Origin: CAYRNY01 sp964425755
Lineage (GTDB): Bacteria > Chloroflexota > Anaerolineae > Aggregatilineales > Aggregatilineaceae
Length of the DNA stretch: 64,000 nucleotides
Direction of reading: 5' to 3'
NCBI GenBank assembly: GCA_964425755.1
Contig: CAYRNY010000001.1
Location: 186,001 to 250,000 of the forward strand
The notes under the pieces were generated by a model that was given only the letters and a program-made list of their open reading frames with translations, searched no databases and was not told the DNA's origin. Of the stretch, positions 61,564 to 64,000 are shown one piece after another. Made by a program: the position numbers and the translations under genes. Numbering within the stretch: the first letter of the stretch is position 1; each line of letters starts with the position of its first letter.

Positions 61564-61592
61564 GCAGGGGCGCGGCATGGTTGCGCCCCTGC
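61564..61592 (+). terminator. hairpin between the two small membrane protein genes
   Basis: GCAGGGGCGC pairs with GCGCCCCTGC, perfect 10 bp with a 9-nt loop, 30 nt after the first stop codon. No U-tract. Confidence 0.55.
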
Positions 61593-61678
61593 ACTGCTCA
61601 TAGCCCGCCCAGCACGCCGTATGAGTCCGTCGATTCACCCGCGTTAAAGCGGCTGACGCTACCACAGGAGTACCTGCT

Positions 61679-61867
61679 ATGTACGCCCGTTTCAACCGGC
61701 TCCCGTTCTGGGGACGGATCATCGTGATGATGATCGTGTTGTTCGTCGTGTGGTTGGCCCTGCAGATCGTGCTGAGCATCGTCAAGGCGCTGATCCCGCT
61801 GGCGTTCATGGCGACGGTCATCGTCGCGTTGCTCTGGTTGTTCGAACAGGTCCGCGATGGGAAGTAA
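61679..61867 (+). CDS. small membrane protein, 62 residues
   Basis: Hydrophobic from about residue 13 to 55 with a central SIVKALIPLAFMA, basic N-terminus and charged C-terminus. AGGAG is eight bases before the ATG. The same length class and core motif as the preceding gene suggest paralogues, separated by a hairpin so possibly expressed separately. Function unknown. Confidence 0.65.
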   Translation: MYARFNRLPFWGRIIVMMIVLFVVWLALQIVLSIVKALIPLAFMATVIVALLWLFEQVRDGK

Positions 61868-61888
61868 CGCGGCTGGTGCGGGGCGCGC

Positions 61889-62722
61889 TCAGCGCGGCTC
61901 CCCCGCCCCCTCCGCCAGATGCCCGCTGCCGTTGGTCCGCACCGATTGCAGCGGCGTGAAGACGGGCGTCCCGGTGTGCGGATCGCGGGCGATCACGCCC
62001 TCCACGCGGAACACCTCGCGCAGCACCTCACCCGTCATGACCACATCCGGCGCGCCGGACGCATAGATCGCGCCATCCCGCAGCGCCACCATGCGGTGGC
62101 TGAACCGCGCGGCCTGGTTCAGGTCGTGCAACACCATCACGATACTGAGATCGTTCTCCGCATTGAGCTGCTGCAACAGCTCCATGACCTCAAGCTGGTG
62201 ACTGATATCGAGGAACGTGGTCGGCTCGTCCAGCAGCAGGACGCGCGGCTCCTGGGCCAGCGCGAGCGCGATCCAGGCCCGCTGGCGCTCGCCGCCGGAG
62301 AGCGTGTCGAGGTAACGTTCCTGTAACGCCGTGAGGCCGGTCACATCCAACGCCCAATCCACCGCCACACGGTCACTGTGCCGCGAGGCGCGCCACCACG
62401 CCTGGCGCGCAAACCGCCCCCGTGCCACCAGGTCGCGCACGGTCAGGTCGCCGGGCGCTTCAGGGGTCTGCGGCAGGATCGCGAGCTGCTGCGCGACGGC
62501 GCGCGTCGAGAGTGTGTGAATCGCCTTACCGTTCAGGTAGACCGCCCCGGCACGCGGTTTCATCAGCCGTGCCAGCGCGCGTAAGATCGTGCTCTTGCCG
62601 GACCCGTTCGGCCCGACCAGCGTCATGATCTCGCCTTGCGGCACTTCCAGCACCAGGTCGCGCACGACCAGCGCCCCGCGCCGGTAGCCCAGGTCGAGAT
62701 GTTTTGCTGCCAGTGTTGGCAT
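61889..62722 (-). CDS. iron-siderophore/B12-type ABC transporter ATP-binding protein
   Basis: 277 residues from the ATG at 62722, with GAGG eight bases upstream. Walker A GPNGSGKST, signature TLSGGERQRAWIALALAQ, Walker B VLLLDEPTTFLDI and switch His in VLHDLNQAARF: a complete FecE/FhuC/BtuD-type ATPase. With the FecCD permease and binding-protein genes on the same strand it forms an importer for iron chelates, heme or cobalamin; the substrate is not resolved. Confidence 0.9.
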   Translation of the reverse strand: MPTLAAKHLDLGYRRGALVVRDLVLEVPQGEIMTLVGPNGSGKSTILRALARLMKPRAGAVYLNGKAIHTLSTRAVAQQLAILPQTPEAPGDLTVRDLVARGRFARQAWWRASRHSDRVAVDWALDVTGLTALQERYLDTLSGGERQRAWIALALAQEPRVLLLDEPTTFLDISHQLEVMELLQQLNAENDLSIVMVLHDLNQAARFSHRMVALRDGAIYASGAPDVVMTGEVLREVFRVEGVIARDPHTGTPVFTPLQSVRTNGSGHLAEGAGEPR

Positions 62723-62867
62723 GAAGAGTCCCTCAGTGGACAAGGTCCGCTATCGGTTGCTGGTTATTGGCCCGTGGTTGCTGGTCGCCAATGATTGGCA
62801 GATCACACGGGACGCGATCGCGCCACAAATACCAGGAACCAAGCACCACGAACGAACACCCAAAATG
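62723..62867. other. gap between the permease and ATPase genes
   Basis: 145 bp containing two copies of GGTTGCTGGT (62755-62764 and 62776-62785, 21 bp apart). No other feature seen; the genes are probably still co-transcribed. Confidence 0.3.
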
Positions 62868-63944
62868 TTACCACTGCGTGCGGCGCGCGCGCACCAGCCA
62901 CAGAAACAACGGCCCGCCGATCGCTGCCGTGATGATGCCGACCGGGAATTCGACGGACTGCGCGCCCAGCAGCGCCGGGAACGTCACCCGTGCCGCCGTA
63001 TCCGACCACACCAGCAGCGCCGCGCCGAGGATCGCGCTGACGGGGATCAGGATGCGAAAGTCCGACCCGACGAGCCGCCGCGCCACAAACGGGATCAGCA
63101 GCCCGACGAACGCGATCAGGCCCGCCACCGCGACCGCGCTACCCGCCAGCACCGCCGCCACCACGCTCATGACGAACCGCGTGCGCTCGACGTGCAGCCC
63201 CAACCCCTGCGCCATCTCGTCGCCCAGCGCGAGGATGTTCGCCTGCCGCGCCAGCAGCAGCGCCGCGATCACGCCGCCGATCGCATACGGCAGGATCAGT
63301 CTGTACTCCGCCCAACCGACCGTGTACAGCCCGCCGACGAGCCACTGGAAGAAAATCTGTGCGCCGCCTTGCACGGACATCACAACAACCGTCGTGGTCA
63401 GCGCGCTGATCATCGTGGTCAGCGCCACGCCCGCCAGCGCGAGCCGCGTGGTGGTCACGCCGGAGCCATCCCACGCGATCGCGTAGACGATCAAGGCCCC
63501 GGCCAGCGACCCCATAAACGCCGCAAGGGGCACCGCGCCCGGCGGGTAGTCGGTGATGCGCAGCGTGGTGATCGCTGCCGCCAGCCCGCCCCCCGCCGAG
63601 ACGCCGAGGATGTACGGGTCGCCCAGCGGCGAGCGCACCACGCCCTGCAACATCACCCCCGACACGGCCAGGTTCATGCCCACCAGCGCCCCGACCAGCG
63701 CGCGCGGCAGGCGTACCTCGTGCACGATCACCGCCACCGACCGCGCGACACTCTCGCGGTCGCGCAGGGCCTGGATCACCTCGTCATACGGGATCGACTT
63801 CGAGCCGCTGCCCAGCGCGACGATCAGCGCCCCCAGCAGCAAAATGCTGCTGAGGACAATGACACCAAGCCGGATCGCCAGACGTCGCCGCGCCAGACTG
63901 GTCGACGGGGACTGAGACGGCGCAATTGACGTCTCGACGCGCAC
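62868..63944 (-). CDS. FecCD-family ABC transporter permease
   Basis: 358 residues with about nine to ten membrane helices. Family motifs: RLPRALVGALVGMNLAVSG, the RSPLGDPYILGVSAGGGL segment, a LVGGLYTVGW loop and GLIAFVGLLIPFVARRLVG. The start is a GTG at 63944 that shares one base with the stop of the upstream gene, with GAGG seven bases before it. It forms the membrane channel of the importer. Confidence 0.9.
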   Translation of the reverse strand: MRVETSIAPSQSPSTSLARRRLAIRLGVIVLSSILLLGALIVALGSGSKSIPYDEVIQALRDRESVARSVAVIVHEVRLPRALVGALVGMNLAVSGVMLQGVVRSPLGDPYILGVSAGGGLAAAITTLRITDYPPGAVPLAAFMGSLAGALIVYAIAWDGSGVTTTRLALAGVALTTMISALTTTVVVMSVQGGAQIFFQWLVGGLYTVGWAEYRLILPYAIGGVIAALLLARQANILALGDEMAQGLGLHVERTRFVMSVVAAVLAGSAVAVAGLIAFVGLLIPFVARRLVGSDFRILIPVSAILGAALLVWSDTAARVTFPALLGAQSVEFPVGIITAAIGGPLFLWLVRARRTQW

Positions 63945-64000
63945 TAGTCTGCCTCACGTTCGCCGTAGAACAGCTCAAGCAACTGCCCCATCGCGTCCAC
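63944..64000 (-). CDS. ABC transporter substrate-binding protein, C-terminal fragment
   Basis: Only the last 18 codons and the TAG stop are in the window; the peptide ends MGQLLELFYGEREAD. Position (upstream of a FecCD permease, overlapping its GTG start by one base) and the helical ending suit a FhuD/BtuF-type binding protein. The family call rests mainly on context. Confidence 0.6.
   Translation of the reverse strand: MDAMGQLLELFYGEREAD

Noticed and set aside
62755..62785. GGTTGCTGGT direct repeats as a mobile-element trace
   Set aside because: Two 10-bp copies 21 bp apart with no other sign of an element; noted within the gap only.
1..64000. CRISPR arrays, insertion sequences, prophage genes, rRNA
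   Set aside because: No regularly spaced repeats, transposase or integrase motifs, phage structural genes or rRNA segments were recognised on either strand.

Overview
The window is a 64 kb stretch of GC-rich bacterial chromosome with no rRNA, tRNA, CRISPR or insertion sequence that I can find. The gene style suggests Chloroflexota, probably an Anaerolineae-like lineage: secreted and membrane WD40/SH3/CARDB proteins, very long PAS/GAF histidine kinases, STAND and TPR ATPases, a tubulin-like protein, TIR proteins, a PPSR-type regulator and an ArsR fused to a low-molecular-weight phosphatase. This is an inference from gene content, not a phylogenetic placement.

Layout. 1-11 kb: 5' end of a NERD-like gene; a DsbA-type oxidoreductase fused to three copies of another domain; a TetR-ABC ATPase-ABC permease operon with two upstream TetR-type operators; a YitT membrane protein; a WD40+SH3 membrane protein; a Gfo/Idh/MocA oxidoreductase; MurD. 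11-22 kb: an MNT antitoxin next to a truncated HEPN toxin; a secreted metalloprotease; a cyclic-nucleotide-binding/TIR protein with an unknown upstream partner; MarR; a promoter-to-terminator segment that looks like a free non-coding RNA; a thiamine-binding protein; a 43-residue membrane protein; radical SAM, GrpB and MFS genes; a flippase with a dual-specificity phosphatase.

22.9-33.7 kb is the most unusual part. On one strand it carries a TIR protein fused to a kinase-fold domain, a small P-loop kinase, a HEAT-repeat protein, an ATPase fused to a Ser/Thr kinase, and a 1356-residue protein joining a tubulin-like domain to a STAND-like ATPase. An alpha/beta hydrolase behind its own terminator lies upstream. 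I read this as a signalling or conflict (defence-like) island.

33.7-47.8 kb: BON protein; secreted periplasmic-binding/SH3/CARDB protein; SDR with a 24-bp palindromic operator; L,D-transpeptidase; ArsR-phosphatase fusion; a 1689-residue STAND-TPR protein with a probable leaderless promoter; PPSR; exonuclease III; AzlCD. 47.8-61 kb: thiolase and FadN-type beta-oxidation genes flank a 9 kb gene for a 3026-residue histidine kinase with about eight PAS and eight GAF domains. 61-64 kb: two related tiny membrane proteins, then an iron-siderophore or B12 type ABC transporter that runs off the end.

Many genes end in a GC-rich hairpin with a GGGGCG/CGCCCC-type stem and no U-tract, while a few have ordinary intrinsic terminators. 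Most starts have clear AGGAGG-like ribosome binding sites, and I used these to trim several start codons inward.
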